Below, one piece after another: positions 1 through 12,414 of a DNA stretch of 64,000 nt; position 1 is the stretch's first letter; each line of letters starts with the position of its first letter. Both the position numbers and the translations under genes were made by a program. Origin of the DNA: Carnegiea gigantea (lineage: Eukaryota > Streptophyta > Magnoliopsida > Caryophyllales > Cactaceae). The notes under the pieces were generated by a model. That model saw only the letters and a program-made list of their open reading frames with translations. It had not been told where the DNA came from and ran no database searches. The stretch lies in contig JAKOGI010002757.1 in the NCBI GenBank assembly GCA_029747015.1, forward strand, positions 1 through 64,000, given 5' to 3'.

Positions 1-1138
1 TATATATGATCAATGGGCCCGCTCCCGTGAAATTAGAAGTGGCGAGCGTCAGTGAGTATGCTCCAAATAGAATAAATGATCACCCTTTGAGCGGAAGCTT
101 GTTTAAGCTTTATCAAATTCTTGGACCTAATCGTCCACAGACAAGCGTGCATAGCGTCTGATGGAAAACGGGGCGACGACATAAACATATGAATGTAAAC
201 GTGCGAAGGCAGTCAATGGGAGTCCATAAACCTGAAGCGCAAGTCAAACTTTCCAAAAGGGTGAGGGAAGCAAGTCCAAACCAATTAAACCGACAGACAG
301 AAGTGGGACTCAAAGGGCGCCCTGAACTCTTGCTATCCTCCTCTATGGTAGGGCTAGCATATAAGGGGTGGAGGGGAGTGGTGGAGATCAAAGGGACTTT
401 TGCTCTTGTGGCTCATGGAAATCGGAAACAATGGGCACAGGAATATTTGGTGACCCTCAGTTAAATCATCTTCATGTAACTCCTCATAAGCGTACTCGTC
501 AAAAAGAGTGTCTTTCAACTTACAATATGCAACACCCTTATTAACAAATCTAGCAACAATCTCAAATGGCTCACCCACCTCAAGTCTCATGCACTTCGAT
601 AAGGGTAAGGGTGAATCAAGAACAGTTGAGGCACCCTCAGGTGTGTCCCCAAGTATGTTAGGCAAGGATACAACGACAAGAGATGAAGTGTCAAGGGAGG
701 ATGCATTGCATCCTTTAGGTTGGTCAGAGGTGTAGTAATAACAAACTTGGACTGTGGGGTAGGTGAAGACTTGCCATTATCATATAGACTAACTTTGAGC
801 CTAGGAAAAGGTAGACTCGGATCAATCTCATGTAATAGGCCAGAATCACTCATGTTACTGATAAAGCACCCACCTTGCTTATTCATTGTCTCCATCATGG
901 TATCAAGTCTAGCATAGCATTCATTAGAGAGATTACAATAGGGCCAAGAATTGATATCATGGTCAGAAGAATTGCACACTTCACACAAAAGAGGGGCATA
1001 GTCAAAGATGCAAAGCAGTGTAAGATTTAGCATGATAAGAACAAGGGTCGGGGAAAGAATACCCAAAAGTACAATTGTCCTTTTCAAATTCACAAGTATC
1101 CCAAGGCATCTATTCAGGCAAATCCGAAGTCTCATCAA
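1..1138 (-). pseudogene. Ty3/gypsy gag-like relic (zinc-knuckle region)
   Basis: On the minus strand the longest piece (587-1138) contains a Cys/His cluster, CEVC followed by DHD and a further Cys (roughly residues 52-67), then YARLDTMMETMN and a GLLHEIDPSLPFPRL stretch. I recognise this combination from gag-type polyproteins of plant retrotransposons. The reading continues in a different frame at 354-665, beginning PLPLSKCMRLEVGE, so at least one frameshift is present. It points away from the LTR that ends at 3198, the order expected for a minus-strand element whose 5' LTR is on the right and whose pol lies left of the window. The exact clade is uncertain. An unrelated zinc-knuckle protein is possible but less likely given the LTR beside it. 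Confidence 0.5.
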
Positions 1139-1553
1139 CGTTCCTAGTACAAAAATCTCAATACTCTAAAAGAGCAGGGCCGGGGTCCTAATAATTCGAC
1201 TCATCATAAACCATATTAAATATTTCACATTTCTCCATAACCACAATGAGTAAGAAAAGTACTGTAATCTATATCTCCAAAACAAATCATGCTAATATTA
1301 GAGGAAATGAAAAATAGGCATGTGGTTTCTCTCTTTTTTCCCCCCCTAAATATTGATTTTATAATTTTTTTTGTCCATTTTTCAACTAGGTAGAGATGTC
1401 TGTAGAAGTAAAGGTGCGTACATCTGGATCTCTTCAAAAATTAATCTAAAGTAGAATCCACACTAAGAAATATTGTTGTCGTTATTGTATTTTGCAAATG
1501 CCTACTCTCCAATGCTCAAGTAAACCCTGACATCAACAAGCGACAACTCCCTT

Positions 1554-3198
1554 TGATGCCATCAAAATTTTCATAGGAAGAATACATTTTTAAATGTATA
1601 ACGCGCAGGGGAATTCATCAATCATTTAGAAAGCAATTCAGTCCCCAAGCGTGTGCGCATGACGTGGTTGTAGCTACCCAATGAATACGATTTGCCCGTA
1701 GGAAGTTGTGATTCAAATACTAGAACTAGCCTAAATGTTTCAAGCTAGCCATGTTAATCGAAAGTGATCGATTTGATTAACAAAACAAGCTAAGCTAACC
1801 AATGCAAACAACAAAATCGTGTCGTTGTGATGTCGCCGCCTAATCGGCCAACTAATCGAACATAATTCCTAACTGATCCAGGCTATACTGTTAGAAATGG
1901 TTGGTTGCACCATCAAAGCCCATGTAACTATGTAAGCTCTCTTTAATAGGCTAGTCTACTTAGTCTAATCATTTATTTTCATGAAATTGGCCTAATTAAA
2001 TAACAAGAGTAGCAACCACCACACCTACTTATGATTTGGAATATTTTCATCTTCAAACCCTAGTCATTCTCCCTTCCCACAGTACCAAATTGACATCACA
2101 TTTCAGCATATGTCAAATGTCTGAAAATATGGATGAAAACTCTTTCAAAAATTCCACTGAATCCTAGGAGTAGGCATGGGAGAAATTGTCTAGTTACAAA
2201 CATCAAAAAAATGGGCTTAGGCTCAATGTAGGACTAATTAAGTCTTATAGGGGCTTATCACAACCCAACCAACAGAAACTAGTCATTAATTATAATGGCA
2301 CAATTACATCTAACTGCAATTAAACTAGCTACCAAATAAACAAGAATTTCAAAGAAAAACCAAATCAAATATAATCTGACAAACTCATTAAACATGAATT
2401 AACAATAAAAATCAAACATTTAAACTAGCAAAATCAAAAGAAGCATTAATCTAACGAGATTAAACAAGCATAAAAGTATAAATAAACTAGAGAGAGGGAG
2501 AAAGAAACCTTAGTGGAGTTGTAGGTTTGACAAACAAAAGTCTTTAATCTTGGATAATAATCAACATAAGTTAGACGTACGTAATCTAACCTAATTTATG
2601 CGCCCCCGAACTACCCCCCCCCCCCCCCCCCCCAAAAAAAAGGAGTTTTGTATCTGGCTCATGCCCGAAAGCTCTCAAACCCATCAGAAAGCTCTCCAAA
2701 AAATTCGCTAACATGGGCAGCCTGTGTCATCCACTGGCCAGCCAAGCAAATGCATGCAAAATACACAATGGCAAAGAATGAGCTTGAGCATGTTTGTGTT
2801 GGTCAAGTGAAACCCGGCCTTGTTCTGGTTGAACCATGGTTGGTTCCTGGAAGCTCTGTCGAGAACCAGTCATGGTTAACTGGAAAGTGGTCTACCTCAG
2901 GCTGAATTGATTAGTTTCCTAATAACAATCTTTCTCGTGAAAAATAGTCGGTTCACCCAGAATTCAGTCTAGTTCTTGTAAAGTTGGATGCTTCTAGTTC
3001 CTTGCTTCATTCTTCATCTCCCATACGATTTCATGTCTATTGGAGTTCTCGAGGTCTCTCAACTTTACATGTAGCTTGTAGATTAATTCATCACCTGCAA
3101 AATCAAATACAAGAAGTAAAAATCCTAATAATATGTTATTTTATGAGCCATAATGAGGTGATAAAGGGCATAAAATATATGTCATTTCCACATTAGCA
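1554..3198 (-). mobile_element. Ty3/gypsy LTR (5' LTR of the element whose gag lies to the left)
   Basis: This stretch is a diverged copy of the solo LTR split across 31990-32969 and 43052-43492. Both begin TGATGC; both have a cgcaggg(g)aatt word about 50-70 bases in; both share the segment with ttagtctaatca and tattttcatg (near 1955-1982 here, 32319-32341 there); both end with a 100-base block containing aagtaaaaatc and ggcataaaa/ggcacgtaaaa and a terminal CA. The right edge (CA at 3197-3198) is clearer than the left, which I place by the shared TGATGC. It contains a homopolymer run (20 C, then 8 A) at 2614-2641. No gene is visible in it. Confidence 0.55.
2614..2641. repeat. poly-C / poly-A homopolymer run
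   Basis: Twenty consecutive C are followed by eight A inside the LTR. Such runs are error-prone in sequencing and assembly, so local length should not be trusted. Confidence 0.9.
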
Positions 3199-3497
3199 TT
3201 TTCACTATTCTACTTTCTCTTTTGTCATTGTACTTTAATATGATTGTCTACTTTTATCTTTAGTTGTAATCAAATAAGTAAGTTAAGTGTAGAGCACACA
3301 CTTGATTCGTTATCAAAAACAGTGGCAAATTTGCATAAATTAATAAATATTTTCTTATTTTACAACCACTGAGAATTAGGCAGTAGTTAATGCTATATTA
3401 TCTGTTCATTAAATGCAAAGATCGAATCATTTTCCTTTGTTATCTAATCTGTAAATATATTAAAGCAAAAGTTTGTAAGGTAAAGTTAACATCACAT
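3199..3497. other. AT-rich spacer
   Basis: This is AT-rich sequence between the LTR edge and the hAT-type element. I see no convincing ORF, RNA gene or repeat in it. Confidence 0.6.
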
Positions 3498-3505
3498 GCC
3501 GTAAT

Positions 3506-4210
<705 letters not shown>

Positions 4211-4218
4211 GCCGTAAT

Positions 4219-6228
4219 TACTAATCAGAGAGAGTTGGTAAACACCCTAAGCTAAATCCTAACCTAAACTCACTGATAATCTCTCCACTAACCTATGTAA
4301 TTTGTTAAAATTCTAAATGCTAATAAAAAAAGCTATTCAAAGAGTTACATTTGCATAATTGATTTCAAACATAAATTTTACGAGCTATTATAAAGTCATT
4401 GATCATTGTAACTTGTAATAAAGTAAAAAATTAAAATAATTTCAAGATTGTGGTAATAATTAAAACTTTAATATGGGGAAGAGTTCATAACTCATAGAAT
4501 ATTTCAATTTTAGAACATATAATTCTCATTACATCCATCTATAATAGTCAATGATTTATTAGTAAGTACGTTACTGAAAGGCTAACTCATATATTAAAGG
4601 AGATCAAAAACTAGTTGTGTTATATTATTGAATCGTGTTTCTCCCCTAAATAAAAAAATGAATCCAAAAATAAACAAATTAAAAGTTCAGCAAATTTCAA
4701 ACTCAATTAATCTAAATTCATTTGTCTTTTCAAATCATTAGTGGAGGAGTCAAGGGCCATAGATTCTAGCTAGGTCAATGGGCCATGCAAAGAAAGAACA
4801 AAAAAAGGCTCTTAAAATATTTAATGAAACTTTGATGCAGCGCACACATGTGATCTCCTCATTTTTGACCCCCTTTTTTTTCCTTTTTCCCTTTCTTGTG
4901 GGAGAGCCTTTTTAATATGTTTCCCTTTGTTGAACACTTTGTTTTAATTAGGTGCATGACGCATAATCCTTGATGAGTAGACTGTGTAGGAAATGACCAG
5001 TGGAACATAATTAAGGAATTAATTAATTAAGTGGCTATATTACTAATCAAGTAATTATAGTTAATTAAAGAAATGGTGAAGCACGTTGGATTTGATATGA
5101 TTAGCTCATGTTTATTCCCAATGCCTCCAAACTTAGGCATGTGAGGGGCAATTCAATCAGTTCAAAACAGGATAAAATTTCTGAGTGTTATGTTATTTGC
5201 CAGTCAGAGGTATGAATAATTAAAACAATGATTTAGTGTCCCACTCCACCCGCTTGGTTTAAGCTGGTTGAACCATCTTGTCTACCTAATTTTCTTTACT
5301 TTAATTTAAACTAATTATGTTGATTTCTCCTTTTTGACTCTTTAGCCTTTTCTTAGTAACTTTCAGGGAGACAAAACCCCGCATCTCTCTAAGCCCCCAC
5401 CACCTCCACTCTCACCCCAGCATATTAAAAATATACTTTCTTTTTTCATTTTGGGTTTTTTTTGGGGGGGGGGGGAATTGCCAGAAATCATTGGACTTAA
5501 GCCACCAAAACTTGTCTGAATATTTTGAAGTTTCAATTATTAGATTTTAAAATTTGGAATTCGAAAAAACAAAGCTAAGCATCATGTCAAGCAAAATAAG
5601 GATTTTGCATATTCACTTAGGTTGATTTTCATTAAATGATGAAGATCTGAATTTTAGTGAAAAGCCTAAATTATAAATGAAGGATTTTTGAAATTTAAGT
5701 CCATAAGAGTTTTAGTTAGGTAGTTAATATAGACAACCTTTAGAAAAAGTTATGACGTTTGTAATTCACTCTGAAAATGTAGATGTGCTTATAATTTGTA
5801 GATGACACATCTAAAATTTTTGGAGAAGCATCGAAGCTTTTTGTGCTATTGGAAAGTTATGGTGGAGTTTTAGACTTTACTATTGATATTTGATAGAGCT
5901 TCATGATAATTATAAGATGAGAAAACAGAACTAATTAATAAGACATACTAATAAATGTTTAGACGAGTCATCATCAACTATATCTAATCCACAAATGAAC
6001 ACATATGACAACTGATTAGTTATCAAAATTGGATTATTCACTTCAAACTTCACATGTGGAACATTTTTCAGTAGGGAGTTTTATTTTACTCTGCAGATTT
6101 TGGAAGAACATGCTCTTACAAGATTAGGCATCTAAATTTTGTTGTGAAAAAGCAACCAGCAACTGTCCAAACGTGAACCAATAACTCATAACAATAATAA
6201 TATTTATGCAAATAATAATATATATAGA
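4219..6228. other. Intergenic AT-rich DNA without recognised gene
   Basis: Only short stop-riddled frames are present. A run of G occurs at about 5464-5475. Nothing here could be assigned to a protein or RNA family. Confidence 0.6.
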
Positions 6229-6230
6229 TA

Positions 6231-7265
6231 GTGTTTGGTTGGAAGGAAAATGATTTTCCCAAAAAATCATTTTCTGTGTAAAATGTTTTTCCAAGGAAAA
6301 TTGATTTTCACGTCACATTTTCTATTATTTGGTACAAGATAGATTATTTTTCATAAAAAGAGAAAAACGTCAATTAAATTGTTTAAATGGCAAAAAATAT
6401 TGATCGAGTGATCATATATAGTTGATATAAATGTCAACCAATTGAAGGAATTTTGAACTTAAAATTCATATTTGAGGTTTTTTTAATACTTCCTCTCTGA
6501 TAATGAAGTTTTGATCTAAACCATTGAAATTATTTTAGTGACGAAAAATATCAACTAAATTATTTAAGTGGTAAAAAATATCAATTGAATTGTAGTGGCG
6601 GAGAAAAATATTGACCAAATGAAGGAATGTCGTGCTTAAAATATAAATTTTAGCCTATTTTAATATTTCCTATCCAATGATCAAGTTTCGATTGAAACTA
6701 TTGAAATTGTTCTACTGGTGAAAAATATCAATTCTACTGTTTAAGGGGCGAAAAAATATTAATTGAAGTCTCATTGTAGGAAAAAATATTGAACAAATGA
6801 AAGATTATCAAGCTCAAAATCTGAATTTGAGCTTATTTTAATATTTTCTATCTGATAATCAAATTTCGATCTAAACCGTTGAAATTGTTTTACTGGCGAG
6901 TCGACTGAATTATTTTAACGGCAAAAAATATCAATTAAGTTGCCGTAGTGGAGATAAATGTTGATCAAATGAAAGAAATTTGAGCTAAAAGTTTAGATTT
7001 AAGTTTATTTTAATCTTTCCATCAGATAATTAAGTTTTTATTCAAACTGTTAAAATCAAAATTTTCACATAAATTCAGTTGACAATATTATTAAAGAGTT
7101 GAAGGAGGAAAACCAACTTCCTATCTTCTCAAAAAGGAAATTATTTTTCTCCATTGGAGGGAAAATCATTTTCCTTAAAAAATAATTTTTCATCCTTTAT
7201 TGTGCCAAACAACGGAAAATTGATAAATTATTTTTCGGAAAAATCATTTTCCCCCAACCAAGCAC
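6231..7265. mobile_element. Inverted-repeat (MITE-like) element with internal tandem repeats
   Basis: The left end GTGTTTGGTTGGAAGGAAAA is matched on the opposite strand at the right end, GTGCTTGGTTGGGGGAAAAT, and similarity continues through a second ATGATTTTCC-type block. TA dinucleotides flank both ends (6229-6230 and 7266-7267), so a TA target duplication is possible, but TA is common in this DNA and the superfamily is undecided. The interior holds about four degenerate copies of a 170-210 base unit. No transposase is visible. It lies about 2.5 kb upstream of the ERF gene. Confidence 0.65.
6401..7040. repeat. Degenerate tandem repeat, unit about 170-210 bp, roughly four copies
   Basis: The word ttga(c/t/a)c-aaatga-ag and its context recur at about 6401, 6611, 6789 and 6961. 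Each copy is followed by a conserved block resembling aaaat..aattt.ag..tattttaat and then gataat.aagtttt.at. Spacing shrinks from about 210 to 172 bases. The copies lie inside the inverted-repeat element above. Confidence 0.6.
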
Positions 7266-7863
7266 TACCATTGTGCATTATGAAATAAAAACAATTGGAA
7301 AAAAAACCTAGTCTGACATAAACAGAGAACGGTTGAGATACATTGACTTTCTGAACAAATTTATTTTTAGAATTTGTCTTTGGTTTGTGAGCTGGATTTT
7401 GTTTCTTCAAGAGAAGACAATGGAACCTGTAACCAAATGTTTATAAAACTATATATAATGAACGTTATTTTTGTTATTTATCTGGGAGTGCTTAAGCAAA
7501 TGTAATCTTAACTGCTCCCTTTGAAAAGAGTTAAAGCAGACAAAATAGATGGAGCAATTTGATAAATTTTAATTTTGCATAGAACCTGGAGTGCATGTGC
7601 ATATCAGGTGGTGGAAGAGAGACCTTGTTTTTAATTAAAAAAATGTACAAAGCTTTAGTTCAATATTTTGAGGCTTTCTAGGATATGCAAGGACAAAATC
7701 TGATTGTTTCTTCTGTTTGTTCTTCTCTATCATCATTCTTTAAGGCCTTCAAGGACATGCGGGAACAAGTCTGGATTGTTTCTTCTGTGTGTGCTTTTCT
7801 GTCTTAAATTTTTCGTTCTTTGTTCACTCTTCAGGTTGGAATTAGGGATATAGATTCGAAGTT

Positions 7864-8330
7864 CTTAGAGGATAAACCTATTCATGGATCTTTAATAATT
7901 GGCTTATCTTTTTGGTTAAGGTGGTTCTTGAACATGATATCAAAGCCTTTTTGGGTATGGGGTCTTAGGTTCGAGTCTCAGCAGTCCTCATATTGATTTA
8001 TTGCGCAAAGTATGGGTAATATTTGCAGCATCCATGCTTTAAACCCAAGAGCCATTCACGTGAGTGAGCGTATTAGAAGATAACCCTATTCCTGGGTCTT
8101 TAACCATAAGTTTAAGTTTTTAATTGAGATGGTTTTTGAATATAGTATTAAAGCCTATCTGAGCAAGAGGTCTCAAGTTCGAATCTCAGTAGCCCCCATG
8201 TTAATTTATTGCGTAAGGTAGGAAGAGCCTTTGCAGTATCCATGCTTCAAACCCAAAGGACATTCGAAACCTATTCCTGGGCTTTTATCCATCAACTTAA
8301 ACTTTTGGTTAAGTTGGTTCTTGAATAGAA
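7864..8330 (+). mobile_element. TRIM-like tandem: three short terminal-repeat copies
   Basis: A block of about 75 bases (core cctattcctgggtcttta, then a ttggttaag..ggttcttgaa end) occurs three times, with the cctattc word at 7877, 8085 and 8270. After the first two copies comes a segment resembling TGRTATCAAAGCC, close to the classic iMet-tRNA primer-binding site TGGTATCAGAGCC, followed by ggttcgagtctcag, a short internal stretch and a catgctt(t/c)aaaccca word. This matches terminal-repeat retrotransposons in miniature, here as LTR-internal-LTR-internal-LTR. There is no coding capacity. A tRNA-derived SINE is an alternative because of the B-box-like GGTTCGAGTCTC. Confidence 0.5.
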
Positions 8331-9680
8331 GTTTTTACTATCTTGCTTTGCTTTGGATCCTTTTAGAAAAGCTAAGAAAGTTGCATCTAACACATGAGAC
8401 TTTTTGTGTAAGTTACTTAAGTGTCTCTTGTAATCCTAGCAAAGAACACTATCAAATATACTTGAGTAAGTCACTAATATCCAAACTAGAAAAAAATTGA
8501 ACGAGAAGGTTATTTTTGAATAGGCATTTCTAAATATTATGCATAATATATGTCAAGTTAAGGACGCTAAGGTTATGTAAAGTCCACACAAAAAAAGAAT
8601 AATCAATGTGATTAATTTCTAACTGAAAAGAGGAAAAAGATAATGTATTTCTCACTAATGCGACACGTGGGTCACAGAACTAGTATATCTCTAATAGAAA
8701 AGATAGATATATCCTAAGAAATGCAATAAATTTTGCACCATATTGCACAGTTAATATTAATCGTGTAGTTAAAATATGAAAAAAATGTCACATCATTTAT
8801 AATTAGACTTAAACTCACCCATCAGTGTAAGACACATGACATTTTTTTTGATTTTAAGAGGAGCACATCTCTAATTACTATAACTATAGTTTAGGTACAT
8901 TATCACTATGTACATCATAATTTGCTTCCGAACCATATTTTTATTAGCTAAGAATCAACATATATCATTTGTAACGTTCTCACGTGACGCAGTTGCCAAA
9001 TTATGATTGAAGTTTGAGGTAATATATGGCCGAGTGGTTAAATTGGCGAGGGGAAGTAGGGGGAGAAAACGACAAACACATGGGGTTAACGTCTAATTCC
9101 ATTGGAAATTGGTGGAAAGTGACTGAAGAAGGCTAATAGAAACCCCAAGGGGAAGTCAGTGAATCTCCATTTTGAAGGGCTTTGAAAGTGGCCTTTGGAA
9201 TCTTTATTTTCACCCATGATAAGTAGCTCCTCATTATCATTACAAATTCCCAACATCTTATATGCAAAAGGGCGATGATACGTTTTTTACTGTAAGATAC
9301 TCTTAAATGCCTTATCTTAACTCAAATTAATATATTTTATGATTTAAAATCACCAAATTGTTAATAACTATAACTTATTATGAGTTATAAAGTTTTAACA
9401 TTCGTTGGTTATACTAATAAATACAAACTGACATCCTAACCAGATCAATCCCACCCGCAAAAACATATCATACGTGTGATTTTATAAGTGTGAAAGATTA
9501 TATATAAAATGATGATTTCGCATAACCCCTCCAACCAAAAAAAAAAAAAAAAACTCTGTAGTACTCTATGTCAAAGTGGGCGGAAAGTGAAGAGAGGATT
9601 ATTCAATGGGTCGTTCAATTGAATGGCATTATAATATCTTTCTCATTGTCCTTTTCTTTTCCATAATCTTCTCCTTCTTG
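8331..9680. other. Upstream region of the ERF gene
   Basis: AT-rich, non-coding. It contains a G-box/ABRE-type core CACGTG at 8664-8669 and a poly-A run at about 9537-9553. These are candidate regulatory words only; nothing in the sequence alone shows that they act on the downstream gene. Confidence 0.45.
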
Positions 9681-9683
9681 CCT

Positions 9684-9690
9684 TTATAAA
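9684..9690 (+). promoter_or_regulatory. TATA box of the ERF gene
   Basis: TTATAAA sits in a pyrimidine-rich context 98-104 bases before the ATG. Transcription would start about 30 bases downstream (near 9715), leaving a 5' UTR of about 70 bases rich in CT and CAA, typical of plant leaders. Confidence 0.65.
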
Positions 9691-9787
9691 CCCTCCTCAA
9701 ACCCCAATCTTCATCAAAACACCAAGAAACCCTCCGAGCAAGGAGACTTTCTTTAATTAGTTCTCTTTCATTATTCACTGGATTACA

Positions 9788-10753
9788 ATGTCTTGCTCAA
9801 AGCCCTCTGCGGAGAGACCCTTGGGGGGGTTCGAGGCGGCGATGATATTCCCACTCCTCCAAAGGAACACCAACACGACCACGAGTCAAGGAAGTGAGAG
9901 GAGGGGCCGGAGGAAGGTGGCTGACCCAGGGCGGTTCCTGGGGGTTCGGAGGCGGCCGTGGGGACGGTATGCAGCGGAGATAAGGGACCCCACCACCAAA
10001 GAAAGGCATTGGCTTGGGACCTTTGACACTGCCTATGAAGCTGCCCTTGCTTATGATAGGGCTGCCCTCAACATGAAGGGCGTCCAAGCCAGAACCAACT
10101 TCATTTACTCTCATCATGAGTATGACTCTACTTTAACCAACTCCTTCCCCTTAATTTCCCCTTTTGATCACATTCACACCCCTTCTCTCTTGCCTCCTCC
10201 TCACTTCTTCTCCATCTCCCCTCCACCCAAACCCAACACTTCCGCCCAATCCAATAATGACACGTGTGCCAATCAGACCTCATGTGATGATCATCATCAT
10301 GATTTTAGCTTCTCGAGTGATGATAACTCTGGTTACTTAGGCTGCATTGTACCTGAAAACTGCCTTAGGCCTCCTCGCTCCGATGATAATAATGAAAATT
10401 CTAGCAAAAATAGCCTTACCACTAACGATCATAATAATCTTACCAATGACCCTAAAAATGTAGGGTACCATACAGAAAACATGGCCGCGTTAATGTCATA
10501 TGATCCTAGGCATTCTCTTCCCTTCACCCATGTTGGAGACCCTGATTATCAGGGTATGGGGGATGGATTATCATGGGACCTTTCAGCCATGCTTAATAAT
10601 CCATTAACGGTGGAAGATGGTTGCATGGGGGCTTTGTGTCCAATGGATGACATCCCTGGCGCTGCTTCATATCTTACAATGCCTTATGCTGCTGCTGCTG
10701 CTGGTTGTTCATCTTCTAGTGATAGGGTTGACTTGGGTTATTCACTGTTTTAG
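9788..10753 (+). CDS. AP2/ERF transcription factor, LEP/FZP/PUCHI type
   Basis: Single-exon 321-residue protein. One AP2/ERF DNA-binding domain spans about residues 48-106: it opens [20 protein letters not shown], has the WLG motif in HWLGTF (residues 74-79) and ends RTNF. The Ala and Asp of AAEIRD mark the ERF rather than DREB class and predict GCC-box binding in the nucleus. The opening [20 protein letters not shown] and the following [13 protein letters not shown] are characteristic of the clade containing LEAFY PETIOLE, PUCHI and FRIZZY PANICLE/BRANCHED SILKLESS1, regulators of lateral organ and floral meristem identity; that role is inferred from the family. The C-terminal half is low complexity (His/Asp-, Asn- and Ser-rich, with an Ala run near residue 300). 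The ATG follows the TATA box and CT-rich leader, and no upstream in-frame ATG is nearer. Length fits FZP/PUCHI proteins. Intact; the only host gene found here. Confidence 0.93.
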   Translation: MSCSKPSAERPLGGFEAAMIFPLLQRNTNTTTSQGSERRGRRKVADPGRFLGVRRRPWGRYAAEIRDPTTKERHWLGTFDTAYEAALAYDRAALNMKGVQARTNFIYSHHEYDSTLTNSFPLISPFDHIHTPSLLPPPHFFSISPPPKPNTSAQSNNDTCANQTSCDDHHHDFSFSSDDNSGYLGCIVPENCLRPPRSDDNNENSSKNSLTTNDHNNLTNDPKNVGYHTENMAALMSYDPRHSLPFTHVGDPDYQGMGDGLSWDLSAMLNNPLTVEDGCMGALCPMDDIPGAASYLTMPYAAAAAGCSSSSDRVDLGYSLF

Positions 10754-11185
10754 CGTTATTTAATTTACCTGCTTCGGCCCCCTTCAAAAAAAGAAAAAGA
10801 AAAAAAGAAGTTCAAGGCAATTATGATCATCATAGATAGATTTTTTAGTTCCAAATTATCTTCATGCTATGGGTTTTTATATGTAATTACGCCATATATA
10901 TGTATAATCGTCGCTCCATGTGAGGCAGTTTGTATTTGTTTGTGCAATTTTTCTTCTTGATCATTTTTTTTTTCCCCCATTGTGAGGTGTTGGGATCAGG
11001 AGTATACTTATCCTATTACTATCTCTTCTTTGCAAGGAAAAATCCTAAGAAAATGTAAACTTTCCTGACATAGATCTCGCTTGGGAAGGACCCCAGAGAG
11101 TGAATGGGTAGGCACAGGTTAAGATAGAATCAGGTTGCCCTGCCCCTTGATACCATTTCTTGGCTTCAATCGATCGGAAAGATCT
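10754..11185 (+). other. 3' flank / likely 3' UTR of the ERF gene
   Basis: T-rich and A-rich runs follow the stop (A-rich at 10785-10808), with a TATATATGTATAAT-type stretch near 10890-10910 that could serve as a plant near-upstream polyadenylation element. No canonical AATAAA is evident close to the stop. Confidence 0.4.
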
Positions 11186-11194
11186 AACAATAAG

Positions 11195-11450
11195 GGTTCT
11201 ACCTCAAAAATATAACTAAATTATCTAAAATGTTCAAAAATACCACTTAACTTTCCTTCAGGTATAAAGATCACTAAAGTTTTCAAAATATTTAAAAAAG
11301 TTATTATGATAGTGGTATTTTTATAATTTTTGAAAATTTAAGTGGTATGTTTTTATGTTTTAAACAAGTTCAATGGTATTTTTTATTGAAAAAAAATTAA
11401 CTAATATGTTTAAATATTTCAAATAATTTAGTGACATTTTAAAGCAAGAT
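11195..11450. repeat. Imperfect inverted repeat, possible small MITE
   Basis: Words on the left (actaaattat near 11215 and taccacttaactttcc near 11250) reappear in reverse complement on the right (ggaaaagttaagtggta-like near 11330-11345 and aataatttagt near 11433). No clear target duplication was found, so the boundary and identity are uncertain. Confidence 0.35.
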
Positions 11451-12139
11451 CTCTATTAATTAGCTCAATTAGTTTTCCAACTAATCGGCTAGTCCATATT
11501 CAGAATCTTACTATCTTGTTGAAAATGGTGCATGCATTCGTTTACTTGTACGTTTGAACTCAATTAGGCATCATGTTACCTTGCTCCAGGGGTTTATGTT
11601 GGTGTGTCTCATTATACATAATTCATATTTTTGTCTGAAATTAAAACCATTAACAGACCTCAAATAGAAGCTTGATTTTTCTCCCATACCTCCCAGTCCT
11701 CAACTAATTTTGCTCCTCATAAAGTGGCTCGGTTGCTCATGTTTTTCACCTCCCACCCAGAGGTTTCCAAATTTTCAATTATCGCACTTTTTCTCGATCT
11801 TCACTCCTAATAGACCAACACTAGAGCAACCAAGACTACTCAGGTCTTTCCTGAAGCCAACGACAACATTCTGTGGCCCTTATCTCAGGGATTCCAAGTG
11901 AAGGTTCGAACATATTTTGTGGAGAAGAAATCTTTTGAAACACATTTGAGAACAGAAGCATTAAATATAAAATATCAAGTAACATTAATGTTCATTATGT
12001 GACAAAATACTTAGGAAGTTGATCGGATCATATTATTTCCAAGTATATGAGAGACAAAAATGTCAATATTCACTAAGTGACTAATACCTCAACTACTATA
12101 AACAACTACTTATAAAATCCATCACTTTAATTACAGACC
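11451..12139. other. Intergenic DNA without recognised gene
   Basis: AT-rich. The only ORF of note (11710-11901, +) has no recognisable motif and lies in pyrimidine-rich sequence. I see nothing else to report. Confidence 0.5.
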
Positions 12140-12414
12140 TTTAAAAATTCGTACTTTAAGCCATGTCCTTAATAAGTCTCAAGTTTCTCATAACCTATCT
12201 ATCACCCCATTCCAATCTTTTTTAGTCTTTCTCTACCGTTCTTACATTTCGAAATGTCAATCCTCTCACACCCCAACACAAGTGCAGTTATGTCTCTTCT
12301 CTTCTCTTCATATGACTAAAGTCTGGCTTCCCTCATCTTATCTTCTATGGACGTCATCCCAACTTTCTCTCTGATAACTTCATTGCTGATCATACCCAAT
12401 CTTGTATGACCATA
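12140..12414 (-). mobile_element. LINE reverse-transcriptase relic, part 1 (antisense)
   Basis: On the plus strand this reads like the antisense of the C-terminal part of a plant LINE reverse transcriptase: words such as ctcatcttatcttctat, ccaactttctctctgataact and cttgtatgaccata are familiar from that family. It is stopped abruptly by the LTR starting at 12415 and resumes at 13352. All frames contain stops. The call rests on nucleotide resemblance remembered from the family, not on an intact domain. Confidence 0.5.

Noticed and set aside
2648..2905. 85-codon frame starting just after the poly-C/poly-A run
   Set aside because: It lies inside the gypsy LTR and has no motif.
7950..8200. tRNA gene candidates from GGTTCGAGTCTC / GTTCGAATCTC words
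   Set aside because: Only the B-box-like word is present; no acceptor or anticodon stem can be formed, and the words repeat with the TRIM-like units.
9797..10117. 106-codon frame antisense to the ERF gene
   Set aside because: It is a shadow of the GC-rich AP2 domain coding sequence, with no independent motif.
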